Assembly: GCA_014529385.2 (NCBI GenBank)
Contig: CM043942.1
Location: 25,112,469 to 25,176,468 of the forward strand
Direction: 5' to 3'
Length of the DNA: 64,000 nucleotides
Source of the DNA: Adiantum capillus-veneris
Taxonomy: Eukaryota; Streptophyta; Polypodiopsida; Polypodiales; Pteridaceae
This document shows, one piece after another, positions 20,173-31,336 of this stretch. Position numbers and translations under genes: made by a program. The notes under the pieces are model-generated. The model did not search any database, was not told the origin of the DNA, and saw only the letters and a list, made by a program, of their open reading frames with translations. Each line of letters starts with the position of its first letter. The first letter of the stretch is position 1.

Positions 20173-20394
20173 ATGTACAAGCTTGCTAGAGGAAGAGGCA
20201 AAGTCAAGCTTGACACGGATAGCATAACCAATCCTCAATTAGCTGCCTTGCCACGAGGTTCGAGAGCGATTGTTACAAATGCAAGAAGATGCTTTGTTTG
20301 GCTCGAGAATGGGAAACCAAAGGTAAAAGCAAGAACTCACAAGAAGACAAAGGCAAAGGCAAGCTTGACAGAGATAACGGTGATAAAGAATTGA
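20173..20394 (+). CDS. Hypothetical Lys-rich open frame, doubtful
   Basis: 73 codons rich in Lys, Ala and Thr (KVKARTHKKTKAKASLTEIT). AGGCAAAG...AAGCTTGACA is repeated at its start and end, so part of the frame is an internal duplication. No homologue known to me; could be chance. Confidence 0.15.
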   Translation: MYKLARGRGKVKLDTDSITNPQLAALPRGSRAIVTNARRCFVWLENGKPKVKARTHKKTKAKASLTEITVIKN

Positions 20395-21179
20395 CAGGGG
20401 AGATCGGCATGGCACTGGTCGTGGCGGCCATAGTGGCCATGACGCTAGATTTCTAGTTAGTTGTCAGTTGCCGCAACTACCGTCATCCAAGGAGAGCCTT
20501 GTGAGTGGCAGAGAGGGGCAAACAGTGCTCCCTACAAATGATTTGGACCCATGTGTTGTAGTTCAAGTTATCGGTGTTTGGACCTGTGGGTCGGACATGC
20601 ATCTGGTGGAACCAATCAGACATATCTAAAACACTATGGATGAGTCCGCCAATCCATTGCTGTTGGCCAGATTATGGACATGATGTGTTTCAAATTTCAT
20701 TCTCTAGGAAAGTTTGGATGTGATGTGTTCACAGTTCACAAATGGGGATTCTTGGACGTAGTGTGGTCTACAGTTTCATCTAACGCTTCATACAGTGCTA
20801 GAGTTTATCGTGGTCGAGTCTTCGCCATATAACTAGAGTTTTTGCAGAAGTCCAGTCTGCATCATGCAGTAATGGGCATAGATGGCATTACCCAGGATGT
20901 CGTAATGTTTACACAGTACTATGCACGACTACTCTACTAACTTTCTGTTGGAAAATTCATTGTTTTCTGAGCTTCTTAGTTTTGCTAGTTACTGAAGTGC
21001 AAGTTCATGAGATTAGTTTTCATTGGGAAAAGTTATCAAAATACTAAGATCTGATCTGCTTTGTTATCAAGATGTCAATCTCTACCTCTAGCAGGTTTTT
21101 ACTTTCTGAGAAGTGCACTTTTAATATGGAAGTGTACGGTAGACTGCTTAATTTCTCACCTGCAAATCTATCTCCGCAG

Positions 21180-21898
21180 GTTCATTTACATATAAGACGG
21201 GTTCCGACATCAGCTTTGCCTGAGACAGAAGATGGCCTTTCACAATGGTGTAAGGATGCTTTTATTTTGAAGGTCAGTGCCTTGCTTATGGTATAAGTAG
21301 TTAAATGTGCATGTAGGGGTTAGATCACAAGCTTAATCTTGAAGGTCACTATCTTTTTAATGGTTGCAAGTAGGTAAATGTGCACATAGGGTTGGATTAG
21401 TAGCTAAACTTTGTCACAGGCTGTGAACCATAAACAATGTTAACGAGCTTTCGCTTTTTTCTATCACGGTATTAAAGTGGAGTGACAAGTTCACTGGTAT
21501 GTTCCAGGATGATTTATTAGACAAACACAAAGAAGACAATACCTTTGGAGAGGAACTCTATAAACCTATATCACGGCCTGTGAAACCGTTACTGGTAAGC
21601 TAATTTATGCGTGTTCTGAGGTTTCATGCTTACAATTGGTATATTTGTTTCAAAATGAGTAAATGGTCTGGATGCACAACAGGTGGTTTTGGGTTGGTCT
21701 TTGCTCCTGCTCTATGTTGCAGGACAGCTTTTGAGACCCTTGCTTTCAACATGGACTGGCATTGCATGGGTAACTGGAGGTCTTGGCACAGTATTTTTTC
21801 TGATGCAGGTGTTTATCATATCTACTCAATCAGAAAGGTCCTCAAATTTGAAGAGCAGCAAATCAAACAAAATAGTCGGTGCAAATGGAGAAATCTGA
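21180..21898 (+). CDS. LPAT2: C-terminal exons of an LPAT2-type 1-acyl-sn-glycerol-3-phosphate acyltransferase
   Basis: Three exons, all in phase 0: 21180-21272, 21508-21594 and 21683-21898 with stop TGA at 21896. Each intron starts GT (GTCAGT, GTAAGC) and ends AG (TCTCCGCAG before exon 1, GTTCCAG, CACAACAG). They encode VHLHIRRVPTSALPETEDGL SQWCKDAFILK, then DDLLDKHKEDNTFGEELYKP ISRPVKPLL, then two hydrophobic segments (VVLGWSLLLLYVAGQLL; GIAWVTGGLGTVFFLMQVFI) and SSKSNKIVGANGEI. This is the C-terminus of the plant LPAT2/3 class, ER enzymes that turn lysophosphatidic acid into phosphatidic acid for membrane lipid synthesis. The catalytic NHx4D and EGTR exons are not within 21 kb upstream, so either a very long TE-filled intron lies to the left or this is a truncated copy. 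All frames and splice sites seen are clean, favouring a live gene. Confidence 0.88.
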
Positions 21899-22431
21899 AG
21901 AATTGTTGATTCGATGATCTCCTACTGCAGTTTGCTAATCAATCTCTCCGCACACGATCAGAAGCTTGCATGCAATGATCTTATATGTTTTGATGGTTGG
22001 GGATTCTCAGTAAGAGAGGTTCAAAATGAGCTCGCATAATTGGCTGCATCAGGCATTCATGGGGATTTTGATTAGACTAGAAAATTCTTAAGCTGCCTGT
22101 CAAGGCATTTACAAGCTATTTGTATTCATTTGACTAGCCTCTGGTTCTCGTCTGCAAAAGGGATTTTGGTTCAGACAGACAAAAAGGGTAATGCATATGA
22201 CAGCCGACTTTTGATAGAACGTCTGGCTTGTGAATATATATACTGGGCATGGTCAGAAAAGTGCTTTTAGCATTTGAGGCTGATTGAAATTGTAGGGAAG
22301 TTCTCTCTGGCTAGGGGAATTTGGCAATATGATACAGATGTTTGATGGCAAGTGCCTTGGGAAACACACATCAAGTTATTAACACTTGGTTTCATTTTAT
22401 CAAGTTGTGCAAAGTAAATTTTAGGGCACAC
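21899..22431 (+). other. 3' flank of the LPAT gene
   Basis: Likely 3' untranslated and downstream sequence. No clean AATAAA hexamer is close to the stop. The 3' part (from about 22432) enters a tandem duplication. Confidence 0.4.
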
Positions 22432-22711
22432 CCATCGGCTGTTAGAATATTTGTTAGCATTCAGAAATGTTTTCTTTTTCAAGGATGCTAAAGGTAGGTC
22501 TTCCCATGCCCACATCCAAACACAAACTCTATGCTTCATACCCATAAGGCTTTGGTAGCTGCCACTCTCCTTTACTTGATATGTGTTTCTGGGGCACATT
22601 GCTAACATCCCTTTGTTGTAATAATTATGGGAAAAAAGTACGATCGAGGGCTAGCCCAAGAGACCTCAAAGATCTATCCACCAATGAGTCTTGAACCTAG
22701 GACTAGATACT

Positions 22712-22750
<39 letters not shown>

Positions 22751-22853
22751 GTCGAAGAAGAAGAAGAAGAGAAATTTTAATGTCGAGATCTGACCATCTA
22801 GAGGGAGTTGGGATAACCAATCTACCATGCTTGGGTGATAGAAAGGCTATTTC

Positions 22854-22937
<84 letters not shown>
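22432..22937. repeat. Tandem duplication, copy 1
   Basis: About 506 bp from CCCATCGGCTGTTAGAATAT through a (CA)16 array (22713-22744), a GAA patch, and a CT/CA compound microsatellite (22856-22938). The following 527 bp repeat it in the same order with very few substitutions. On the minus strand the segment contains TAGGTTCAAGACTC, a box-B-like motif. Confidence 0.95.
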
Positions 22938-22940
<3 letters not shown>

Positions 22941-23218
22941 ATCGGCTGTTAGAATATTTGTTAGCATTCAGAAATGTTTTCTTTTTCAAGGATGCTAAAG
23001 GTAGGTTTTCCCATGCCCACATCCAAACACAAACTCTATGCTTCATACCCATAAGGCTTTGGTAGCTGCCACTCTCCTTTACTTGATATGTGTTTCTGGG
23101 GCACATTGCTAACATCCCTTTGTTGTAATAATTATGGGAAAAAAGTACGATCGAGGGCTAGCCCAAGAGACCTCAAAGATCTATCCACCAATGAGTCTTG
23201 AACCTAGGACTAGATACT

Positions 23219-23268
<50 letters not shown>

Positions 23269-23373
23269 TCGAAGAAGAAGAAGAAGAAGAAGAAGAGAAA
23301 TTTTAATGTCGAGATCTGACCATCTAGAGGGAGTTGGGATAACCAATCTACCATGCTTGGGTGATAGAAAGGC

Positions 23374-23464
<91 letters not shown>
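22938..23464. repeat. Tandem duplication, copy 2
   Basis: Repeats copy 1 with longer arrays: CA 23220-23265, GAA repeat, CT/CA 23379-23464. The junction lies in the CA array, as expected for slippage or unequal exchange between microsatellites. Another (CA)15 follows at 23499-23528. Confidence 0.95.
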
Positions 23465-23466
<2 letters not shown>

Positions 23467-23497
23467 ACGAGAAAAAAATTCATATCGCATGGACAAT

Positions 23498-23532
<35 letters not shown>

Positions 23533-23848
23533 GCTAAGAGGTGATTCTTTTGAAGTGCAAGTTGCTTTATGAAGGTGCAATCGCAATAGCTCAAGCTTTG
23601 GCTCAGTTTTATGTAATTTAGAACTCTCTTCGAGCTCCCCAAGGTATTTGCTACATACTTTTGTTTTTGCTCTTTATTTGGAAAAAGCTTCTCCCAAGGA
23701 ACAGCTCTTACAGAACGAGGACCCGAAGACCAAGGTGCATGTTGTGATAATTTAGCAGCAGCATGACAAGATCTAGGACTTATGGGACATATGCGAGTGA
23801 GCTTATGCTATCCTCAACGCTATATCACACCAGCGAGTTCAAATGTAT

Positions 23849-23851
<3 letters not shown>

Positions 23852-23931
<80 letters not shown>
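23852..23931. repeat. Compound (TA)n(GA)n microsatellite
   Basis: About 15 TA units then about 25 GA units, uninterrupted. Confidence 0.98.
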
Positions 23932-23933
<2 letters not shown>

Positions 23934-24917
23934 AATGGATTGCATATCTACATAGGTATCCTAAGAGAAATAAAAAAAACAAAGTACATGCTATCTATGT
24001 CATTAGAGGAAATTGGTCACCTACCACAAAGAAAGCTAAATCCATTACTAAAGATCCCTCTGTGAACACGTATGTAGTGATCACCGCCCCGCACTTTCAA
24101 ATAAAAAAAGCTTAAAGCACCACGTAAAAGCAAAAGCACATTTTGTAAGAAGAATTCAACAATGTATGAGACAACTGTCATCGCTATCATGGGAGAAAAT
24201 CTTTGATCATTGCCACCACTTCTTGTAGAAATTTTGGTGAGTCTGCTCACAAATTTTCCCAATGGCTCTATTGTGATCCTAGAACTACTATCTATGTGGT
24301 TATCATCATTCATGATCGTGATTAGGAAAATTTTAGGACAAGGGAAAAAACATGGGCACAATTTTTTTTTTGGGTATGCCACCTCAAATGACAAGATTCC
24401 TAATTAAAGGGGGGTTTTAAGTTTGTCATTGGGAAGGAAGCCATTATGAGGAATAAGATTACAAAATATAAGAAGTTGCAACTCCATATGTTGGTATGTT
24501 CATGAAAAGAGTGGGAAACGAAATTTTGAGAATTTGGCCTTCATGATTAGTAACTTAAGAAGATTCAAATTTCAAGGAAAGCACATTAGAACTTGAATTA
24601 AGACATAAGACATCTCTAAGGACCAAAGTACCAGAGCCATACATAAACAGTGGAAGGAAATCAAGTACATTCTATAGCATGTAAACTAAAAGGTCAATTT
24701 GCCAGCTCCCAATGTTTTTTCTCAACGATTGTGTATATATCATACCAAATATGCATGCATTGCAAATTTCCTATAAATTATTGTACAAAATGCCATTTTT
24801 TTGCAAGTATATCATATCTTGTATGTCACTTTTCCACCCCATGCAAGCTTTTTTTTCATAAGAAACACATCATGTTATTGTCTTTCACACTTTTTCTTTT
24901 TCATAATCTCTCAATAT

Positions 24918-24920
<3 letters not shown>
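23932..24920. other. AT-rich sequence without recognised genes
   Basis: Short frames only; no domain, splice pattern or element terminus recognised. Confidence 0.4.

Positions 24921-24921
<1 letters not shown>

Positions 24922-25003
<82 letters not shown>
24922..25003. repeat. (CA)41 microsatellite
   Basis: About 82 bp of uninterrupted CA, long enough to be highly polymorphic and prone to length error in assembly. Confidence 0.98.
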
Positions 25004-25005
<2 letters not shown>

Positions 25006-25286
25006 TATGATCGTTTAAACATCATGTCTTCATTCATACCTTGATTTTGTCTTCTCCTATCACCAAATTATGGTAGTAATGTGTGTGAACACACTTAGGA
25101 CCACTATGACACTTTAACCCTTGTTAAGAGTTCTCTTTGTATTAGCACACCAAGTAATACTATTTCCAATATTGTATACTTGAGTTTCTTCTCCATCTTC
25201 AAGTGCATTGTTGTAGCCAAATTCCCAACAATTGGTATTAAAGCAGGCTTTACCATCTTGGGCAGCTTTGCTAGCAGCCTTCGGGC

Positions 25287-25598
25287 TCATTTTCTTTGCT
25301 TGAGGTGATCTTTTGTATGCATTTTCAAGGCTACGAAACCTTCAAGTAATCCTTTAAGCTTTCTATCATCATATTTTTTATTCAAGCTCATTTCAACCAT
25401 CCTTTTGAATACTAGCATTATTGCACATGCAATTTGGTCCTTTTGTGCAATTTTTTTGACAAAGATGATTTTGGCAACTAGCACTTTGTAGCCTACTGTG
25501 GGTTGGGCTATAGAGCGCAGGTTGTTTTGTGCAAATTTTCCTCTACACAAAACAACTTCTACAATAGGTGCAATCTTAGCCATGGTTAGTGATTGCAC
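25287..25598 (-). CDS. Unrecognised open frame, doubtful
   Basis: 103 codons, minus strand, Lys/Val/Ile-rich (KDQIACAIMLVFKRMVEMSL, KKYDDRKLKGLLEGFVALKM). No domain known. It ends just left of the truncated chromovirus. The composition is compatible with an old, decayed gag-like or host exon but there is no positive evidence. Confidence 0.2.
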   Translation of the reverse strand: MQSLTMAKIAPIVEVVLCRGKFAQNNLRSIAQPTVGYKVLVAKIIFVKKIAQKDQIACAIMLVFKRMVEMSLNKKYDDRKLKGLLEGFVALKMHTKDHLKQRK

Positions 25599-25689
25599 CT
25601 AATGTGGAAAACATTTGCCATGGTTGGTAAATGTTTTTCACAGATTGTTTCTTAAGGAGAATTGGATGGGGACAAATACCCACTCTGAG

Positions 25690-26317
25690 CATGCATGTTG
25701 CAACAACAGGCTACAAACCTGTTAGTAAACCACTTTACCGTATGAGTTACTTAGAGTCCGATGAGGTGGAACGTCAGCTTGTTGACTACCTTAGCAGAGG
25801 GTTTATACAATCCAGTTCTTCACTATGGGCTTCGCCTATCCTTTTATTGAAGAAAAAGGACGGCAGTATACGCATGTGCGTAGACTACCGGGGCTTAAAT
25901 GCGGTTACGATTAAGAACAAATACCCATTGCCAAGAGTAGATGAGCTATTTGATAAGGTAACTCATGCTCGCATTTTTACGAAAATCGACTTGCGATCAG
26001 GATATCACCAAGTCTGTATTTGGCTTGCGGATATACCTAAGACTGCATTTCGAACACGATTTGGACACTACGAGTTTTTGGTGATGCCCTTTGGGTTAAC
26101 CAATGCGCCCGCAACATTCATGACACTTATGGATAGTGTCTTGAAGCCATATTTAGGCAAATTTGTCATTGTTTTTCTCAATGACATCCTAGTCTATAGT
26201 GCTTCTGAAGAAGAGAACTTACAACATCTCAGGCAGATGTTTGAGTTGTTACGTACAAACAAGTTATATGCCAAGGAATCTAAATGTGATTTTCTAAAAG
26301 ATGAAATTCATTATTGA
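25690..26317 (+). pseudogene. Reverse transcriptase of chromovirus D, one catalytic Asp mutated
   Basis: Motifs read [71 protein letters not shown] (motif A), [17 protein letters not shown] and [13 protein letters not shown]. The last is the catalytic motif, which should be FLDD; the first Asp is Asn (codon AAT near 26176), so this RT would be inactive. The frame stops at 26315 just after [12 protein letters not shown], where LGHVIS should follow. Confidence 0.9.
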
Positions 26318-26985
26318 AGGCATGTTATTTCAGCTCATGGCCTATACATGGATCAATCCAAAGTGCATACCATCTGAAAATGGCCCCCTCCTAAAAATCT
26401 GGAAGAATTACAGATATTTTTAGAATTTGCAGGTTTTTACCGAAGGTTCGTTAAAACTATGCTCAAATTGTTGTTCCTATGATGGATCAACTTAAAGCAA
26501 AGGAAAAGCTTTTTAGTGGGGATCCGCTCAACAGCACAGTTTTGATATGCTCAATGATGCATTAGCTACAACTCCTATACTGGCTATCATAGATCCTTTA
26601 AAACCATTCGTTTTGGAAATGGATGCCAGTGATCGTGCTATTGGAGCAGTCATGTTTTACAAGACGGACGGCCGATTGCATTTGAAAGTAAGAAGCTTGA
26701 TGTAGCTCAACAGAACTATTCTGCTTATGAACGTGAACTCTATGCAATAGTGTCTGCCTTAAAGACATGGCGGCATTATCTGTATGGTCCTCAGTTCGAG
26801 ATTGTGTTTGACCATGAAAGCATCAAATGGTTTACACAACAAACAGATTTAAAGGGTCGAAAAGCCAGTGGACTGAGATCCTTCAGGAATATGACGCCAA
26901 GTTAAGGTATCACAAAGACCGATACAATGTAGTGGCAGACTCTCTAAGCAGAATACCAGAGATCAATTCTCTCTTATTCACAGAA
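26318..26985 (+). pseudogene. RT thumb and RNase H of chromovirus D, broken
   Basis: FVLEMDASDRAIGAVMF (near 26610-26660) and QQNYSAYERELYAIVSALKT (near 26705-26765) are RNase H motifs with the first Asp and the Glu of the active site. RHYLYGPQFEIVFDHESIKW follows with the next Asp position changed to the usual D-H pattern. RYHKDRYNVVADSLSR (26905-26955) is the domain end. At least three frame changes and a stop after the thumb (26315) break it. Confidence 0.8.
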
Positions 26986-27129
26986 CTTCGTAGTGAATTT
27001 TTAGATTCTCTCAAGGGCAAATATGAGCATGATGAAGCATATTCCAAAGTGTGGAGCCATGTTCAAAAGAGGGATCCTTCTCACTCCAATGACGGTAGTG
27101 TACAGTTAACCTCCACACCTACTTCTCCT

Positions 27130-28190
27130 TTATCAAGTGATGAACTACAACGATGGAAGCATTTTACCATCGACAATGGGTACCTACTCCACAAGGGGAG
27201 AGTTTGTGTACCGACGGACATGGACATTCGGTGCCAAATTCTTTATGAATGTCATGATAGTCCAAGTGTAGGACACCCAGGGATTAGAAAAACTTATGCT
27301 CTCGTACGATGATAGTTTTACTGGCCATGTATACATGGCTTTGTTCAAGCTTATGTCTTGCACTGCCAAAAATGTCAAGTTAACAAGACAGAGCGCCTGA
27401 AAGTAGGAGGACTCTTACATCCTTTGGAGATTCCCAATGGAAAATGGGAAAGTATCTCTATGGATTCTATTGTAGGTTTATCAACCACTATACAAGGTCA
27501 TGACTCAGTATGGGTGGTCGTAGAAAGGTTGACTAAAGTATGTAAGTTTATTCCGACCAAATCAATGGTTAAGACATCAGAACTAGCCAAGTTATTTGTG
27601 GACAATCTATACAAATTGTATGGTTTGCCAAGTAACATTGTTAGTGACCGTGATCCCAAGTTTAATAGCCACTTTTGGAGACCTGTATTTAAACGATTGG
27701 GTACACAACTAAACCTCAGTACAACTGATCATCCAAAAACGGATGGTCAAACGGAACAGGTTAACCAGGTGCTAGAGGATATGCTAAGAGCATATGTCAG
27801 CAAAAAACAGTCAGATTGGGAAGAATACTTACCGATTCTCGAGTTTGCCTACAACAGTGCTAAGCATGTCACAATAGGTTTTAGTCTTTTCATGCTAATG
27901 TACGGGTTTCAATCTAGGTCACCAGTTACGATGGGGTTGGCAACCGAAAAACTCCAACAAGGTAAGGATTTTCTCCAAGACCATATTGATATGCTGAAAC
28001 TTGCTCGCCAGAATGTCCGGCAAGCACAGGATCGGTATAAGAAATACGCTGATGAGAAACGTCGGCGAGTTACCTTCGAAGAAGGGGAGAAAGTATTTTT
28101 ACGTGTGCCAGAACATTCAGAAAGTCTGAAAACTAGACCGACATCTAAATTATCTCCCCAATATTGTGGGCCTTCCAAAATACTCAAGTG
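27130..28190 (+). pseudogene. Integrase of chromovirus D
   Basis: The HHCC zinc region is seen as ECHDSPSVGHPGIRKTYALV, then, after two stops near 27310, VLHCQKCQVNKTERLK. The core shows the DDE residues in context: SISMDSIVGL, NIVSDRDPKFNSHFWRPVF and PKTDGQTEQVNQVLEDMLRA. The C-terminal part has KKYADEKRRRVTFEEGEKVF and a GPSKILK end. Core residues are complete in this copy, but the HHCC part is cut by stop codons and the frame ends with TGA at 28189. Confidence 0.9.
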
Positions 28191-28194
28191 AGTA

Positions 28195-28505
28195 GGTGAT
28201 CTTGCCTACAAACTATTACTACCTTCACATTCTTGCATTTATCCAGTCTTTCATGTAAGCCGTCTACGAAAGCGGTTACATGGGGATGACCAACAGGTTT
28301 TGGTTGATTACATTGAACCTCCTACCCTACCGCATGAACCTAAATGTGTTCTTGATTATCATGAGTTGCATACAGGTCATCACGTACAACAACAAGCCTT
28401 AATCAAGAGGAAAGACCGACCTGAAGAAGGTGCCACTTGGGAAAACATTAGTGTTCTTAAGAAGAAGTTTCCCACTTTTGTTTTTGAGGACGAAAACTCG
28501 TCTTA
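28195..28505 (+). pseudogene. Integrase C-terminus with chromodomain-like tail of chromovirus D
   Basis: HPVFHVSRL-type wording (CIYPVFHVSRLRKRLHGDD) leads to EPKCVLDYHELHTGHHVQQQ, IKRKDRPEEGATWENISVLK and FPTFVFEDENSS. The RP-EEGATWEN motif is the chromodomain core that can steer integration to marked chromatin. It is followed by TAA and the polypurine tract. Confidence 0.8.
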
Positions 28506-28514
28506 AGGGGGGAG
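28504..28514 (+). other. Polypurine tract of chromovirus D
   Basis: AAGGGGGGAG three bases before the LTR start TGTTAGGACAC; position and composition are typical. Confidence 0.75.
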
Positions 28515-28517
28515 TAA

Positions 28518-28670
28518 TGTTAGGACACCGGCAAGGCCGGACTAGATAAGGCAGGGCCGGGCTAGGCGGTGTGGAACGGGGAGTCCAAGTAGGGCAAAGG
28601 GCCAAGGGCATGCTTATATAAAAGGTGGTTGGGTGGTGGACTCTCAGGCTCTAGTCACCCCTGTCTTACA
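28518..28670 (+). repeat. Probable 3' LTR of chromovirus D
   Basis: Begins TGTTAGGACAC and is taken to end GTCTTACA, about 153 bp, by analogy with the 113-123-bp LTRs of element E. It contains a TATA box (CTTATATAAAAGG near 28612) followed by GGTTGGGTGGTGGACTCTC, which parallels GCTATAAGATAG...GGTTGGGTGGAGACTAG in element E. No second copy is present, so the right end is inferred. Confidence 0.6.
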
Positions 28671-29036
28671 CGTTTGTAGCAGTTCATACCAATATGCAAG
28701 CTCTAATTCTATTTAAAATGTGCTACCTGAACATGATGTATGTGCATTTTGATGTATGAGGCTATATACCAACAATTCTTTTGTCTTTCTAAGCGATGTA
28801 TTTTCAGACTCTTGTACCTTACTCTGTGTGAGATGTTGTCAAGTTTTGTCTTTGCATTCTCACATAGAACTCGAGTAACACGCACACACTCGCTTAACCA
28901 ACTACCATCTGTGAAAATGCCATCTCACAATTCTACGTGGTGGTTGACGTGCCCTCCACAATTGCCTCCTGAAAACATAGATGGAAGGCTCTTCAAATCG
29001 AGGTTTCTCTTTGAGTTCCTTTGACCCCCCCTTCCT

Positions 29037-29059
29037 CCCCCCCCCCCCCCCCCCCCCCC
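29037..29059. repeat. Poly-C homopolymer (23 C)
   Basis: An unbroken run of C preceded by TTTGACCCCCCCTTCCT. Length is hard to sequence and may be inexact. Confidence 0.95.
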
Positions 29060-29084
29060 TGGCCCAATAGTACCATCAAAGTTA

Positions 29085-29165
29085 ATATGAGGAACTAAAA
29101 TGATCTAGTGGTGGGGAATTGTATCCCATTCGATTCGAGGATTGAGGTCCTGCTCGTGTGAGGTT
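29085..29165 (+). repeat. tRNA-like SINE head, tentative
   Basis: GATCTAGTGGTGGGG (29103-29117) resembles an RNA polymerase III box A, and GATTCGAGGATT (29132-29143) a box B, about 30 bp apart as in tRNA-derived SINEs. No tail or target duplication was delimited. Confidence 0.3.
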
Positions 29166-29820
29166 TATTGTCCTTGTAAGATTGACGGCATACATCATTC
29201 AATGATGTTGAGCTACCGATTCTTACGGATTGCGGAATTGGCAAACAATTATCTAGTGGGGACTACGAGGAGCATTAGGCTCCTTAGAGGCTATGATGCT
29301 ATCTATCCCTTGCATTGAGGTAGCATTCAAATTTCATATGGGTATCTGCTCGTTTCCAATGTGGACCAATGAATGTGAGCTCCTAAAAATGCATTGTTCA
29401 CACTTAGGAAGCTCCATCCACCCCTTATGCTCAATTGGTATGTTGAGTCATGCCCAAGGTTGCACAGAATGTTAGAGATGCTTAAGTTGACCATGGGTGG
29501 AGCTCTCCACCACAAGCATCTAATCAATGAGGCTTGCAGTTCAAAGTTGGCAATAAAAAGCGTAGCAAGTTCGTGATTGAGTGTGAATTTCTGCCTTGGA
29601 TGGCAAACAAAGTCACTCATTTCCAAATAGAAAAGTGGACTGGACTAGAAAGTTGTTTCCACATAGCACAATTTGATCGCACCTTAATTGGGCTTGTTGC
29701 CACTATCGGAGGCAGTTGTTAATGCATCGTTCCGATGTTTTACTACAAAAATGTGGCCCTGTATTTTGGACCACAAGTAGAATTTTCTATTACAAGAACC
29801 CTCCAGCTTTTTCACGTATA

Positions 29821-29824
<4 letters not shown>

Positions 29825-29860
<36 letters not shown>
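29825..29860. repeat. (CT)18 microsatellite
   Basis: Perfect CT run in sequence without recognised genes (28671-30350). Confidence 0.97.
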
Positions 29861-29864
<4 letters not shown>

Positions 29865-30356
29865 AAAGGGGAACACACTTCAAGGTGTGTATTTATATCA
29901 ATTGATTTTCCTCTTTCTTCTTCTCTCCTCCGGCCAATGTTCAAGAAAAGTGTGCCTCAGCTTAGCCTTGAGCCAATTAAAAAACCAAATCAGCTAGTTG
30001 ACAAGAGGGGGAGAATCCTCTTGAAAATTTAAGAAAATAGAGTTAAATTGGAAGAAAAGATTGGTTATTTTGCAAACTTTCCTCTTTGAATCTATCCTAA
30101 AGGGAGTTTTATTTGTTTTTGAAATTGATTTTTCTTGAACACTGCCTCCGGCAGTGCCATTCGTCTCTATGGAGTCTGGACTTTGGCGCCGTGTTTCTGG
30201 CATGCCCAAAGGGCTAAGGCCACAGGGATGTGTTCCCTTTTTTTTAGTGAAAAATCTCATATGTATTTAAAAAAATAAAAATGTTTGATTCGTGAGTGCA
30301 CTGCAACATTCAAGAAAGAGTCATGAGTGGTAGTGGTGGGTTGTTGAAAAATGTTG

Positions 30357-30497
30357 TGCACATTTGTCGCACGTGTCAAAGCAAGGGACTTGCCGTACAC
30401 TGTGTGCGAGCCACAAATGGCTGCAAGCACACAACCAGATTAATCTAGCAAGCTCAAGAGAGCAAGGGTGTGTCACTCACCGCCCTATGCTCGCCTT
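30357..30497. repeat. Direct repeat pair, left copy
   Basis: About 140 bp from GTCGCACGTGTCAAAGCAAG to CTATGCTCGCCTT, repeated at 31337-31478 in the same orientation, with around 12% differences. The core GTGTGCGAGCCACAAATGGCT is shared. The pair may be part of an old LTR or an internal repeat of the minus-strand relic to the right. Confidence 0.85.
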
Positions 30498-30604
30498 CAT
30501 GGAGGATTCCTCGCTGCAAAGAAGAGGGAGCTATGTCCGTGCCACGCTCAACCGCCTCGCCGCCACCGTGCCCTCACAATGCTTGATCGCACACACACCC
30601 TCTG

Positions 30605-30650
30605 TCTCTCTCTCTCTCTCTCTCTCTCATGCATACACACACACACACAC
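30605..30650. repeat. (CT)n and (CA)n microsatellites
   Basis: CT run 30605-30628, short spacer, CA run 30636-30650. Confidence 0.95.
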
Positions 30651-30891
30651 AAGGAGATGAAGATGGAGCAAGAGCACTCTTCAATTACACAAACGAGAGA
30701 ATGAGTGATTTTTAGGTTTAGGTGACTTTTATATGAGCTCGCCCATTCACACTTGGGCGCCCATGCTTAGCCAAGTAACCTTTGAATGTTCAGTTAGAGT
30801 GCGCCTCTCATCGGCGATCACTCTTACCCTTTTCCTATTGGACCGACAAGCCCGGCCCATGACTACGAGAAGTGGACGCCGTGGTTAATAT

Positions 30892-30905
30892 GCCCCCCTT
30901 TTTGA
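30892..30905 (-). other. Polypurine-tract-like site
   Basis: Minus strand AAAAAGGGGGGCA follows a TTCCGAGGACGGAA stretch, like the end of a gypsy-type coding region and its polypurine tract. It would mark the 3' end of the minus-strand relic at 30892-34510. Confidence 0.45.
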
Positions 30906-31336
30906 TGTAGATTCCGTCCTCGGAAGCTATTGAGTTGAAGCTCGTTCGTCGAGGTGGAAAAGCATTTGAGATGAATGTCCTTAGGCTTCTTTAGTCACTG
31001 CAAAATCAAACAAAGTTGGCACAGTAATTGCATTCTTATATACAATTAAAAATCATATGCAGTTGTAGGTAGACAACTTGATTGGTAACAGAATATTAAA
31101 CAATTTGTCAGCAATAAACATTAAATTGTAATATAATCAAATGTATAAACACTTGTAAAGGTTAACGACTAAACAAGTCTAGGGTCGCTAATTTAACGAC
31201 CGAAAGGCACTAGAGATCAACTATTAATACCATGGACAAGCTTCTCAATTTTCTCTAGTCAATTAAGTTGTTCAATCGCAAGAGCCAAGTATTTCATGTC
31301 TGAGGGCTGACTAGAGGCTATGTCTAGAAGAAAAAT

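Larger units (their letters stand above)
25690..28670 (+). mobile_element. 5'-truncated Ty3/gypsy chromovirus (element D)
   Basis: Plus-strand pol from RT through RNase H, integrase and a chromodomain-like tail, then a polypurine tract (28504-28514) and a short LTR (28518-28670). Gag, protease and the 5' LTR are absent: recognisable coding begins at [14 protein letters not shown], just before RT. The element resembles element E at 36028-41858 in domain order, in wording of the RT, integrase and chromodomain, and in the size and terminal pattern of the LTR, so they belong to one family or two close ones. Confidence 0.88.

Noticed and set aside
22627-23642. Long frames of repeated Thr-His, Ser-Leu, Cys-Val or Arg-Glu
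   Set aside because: All are translations of CA, CT and GA microsatellites.
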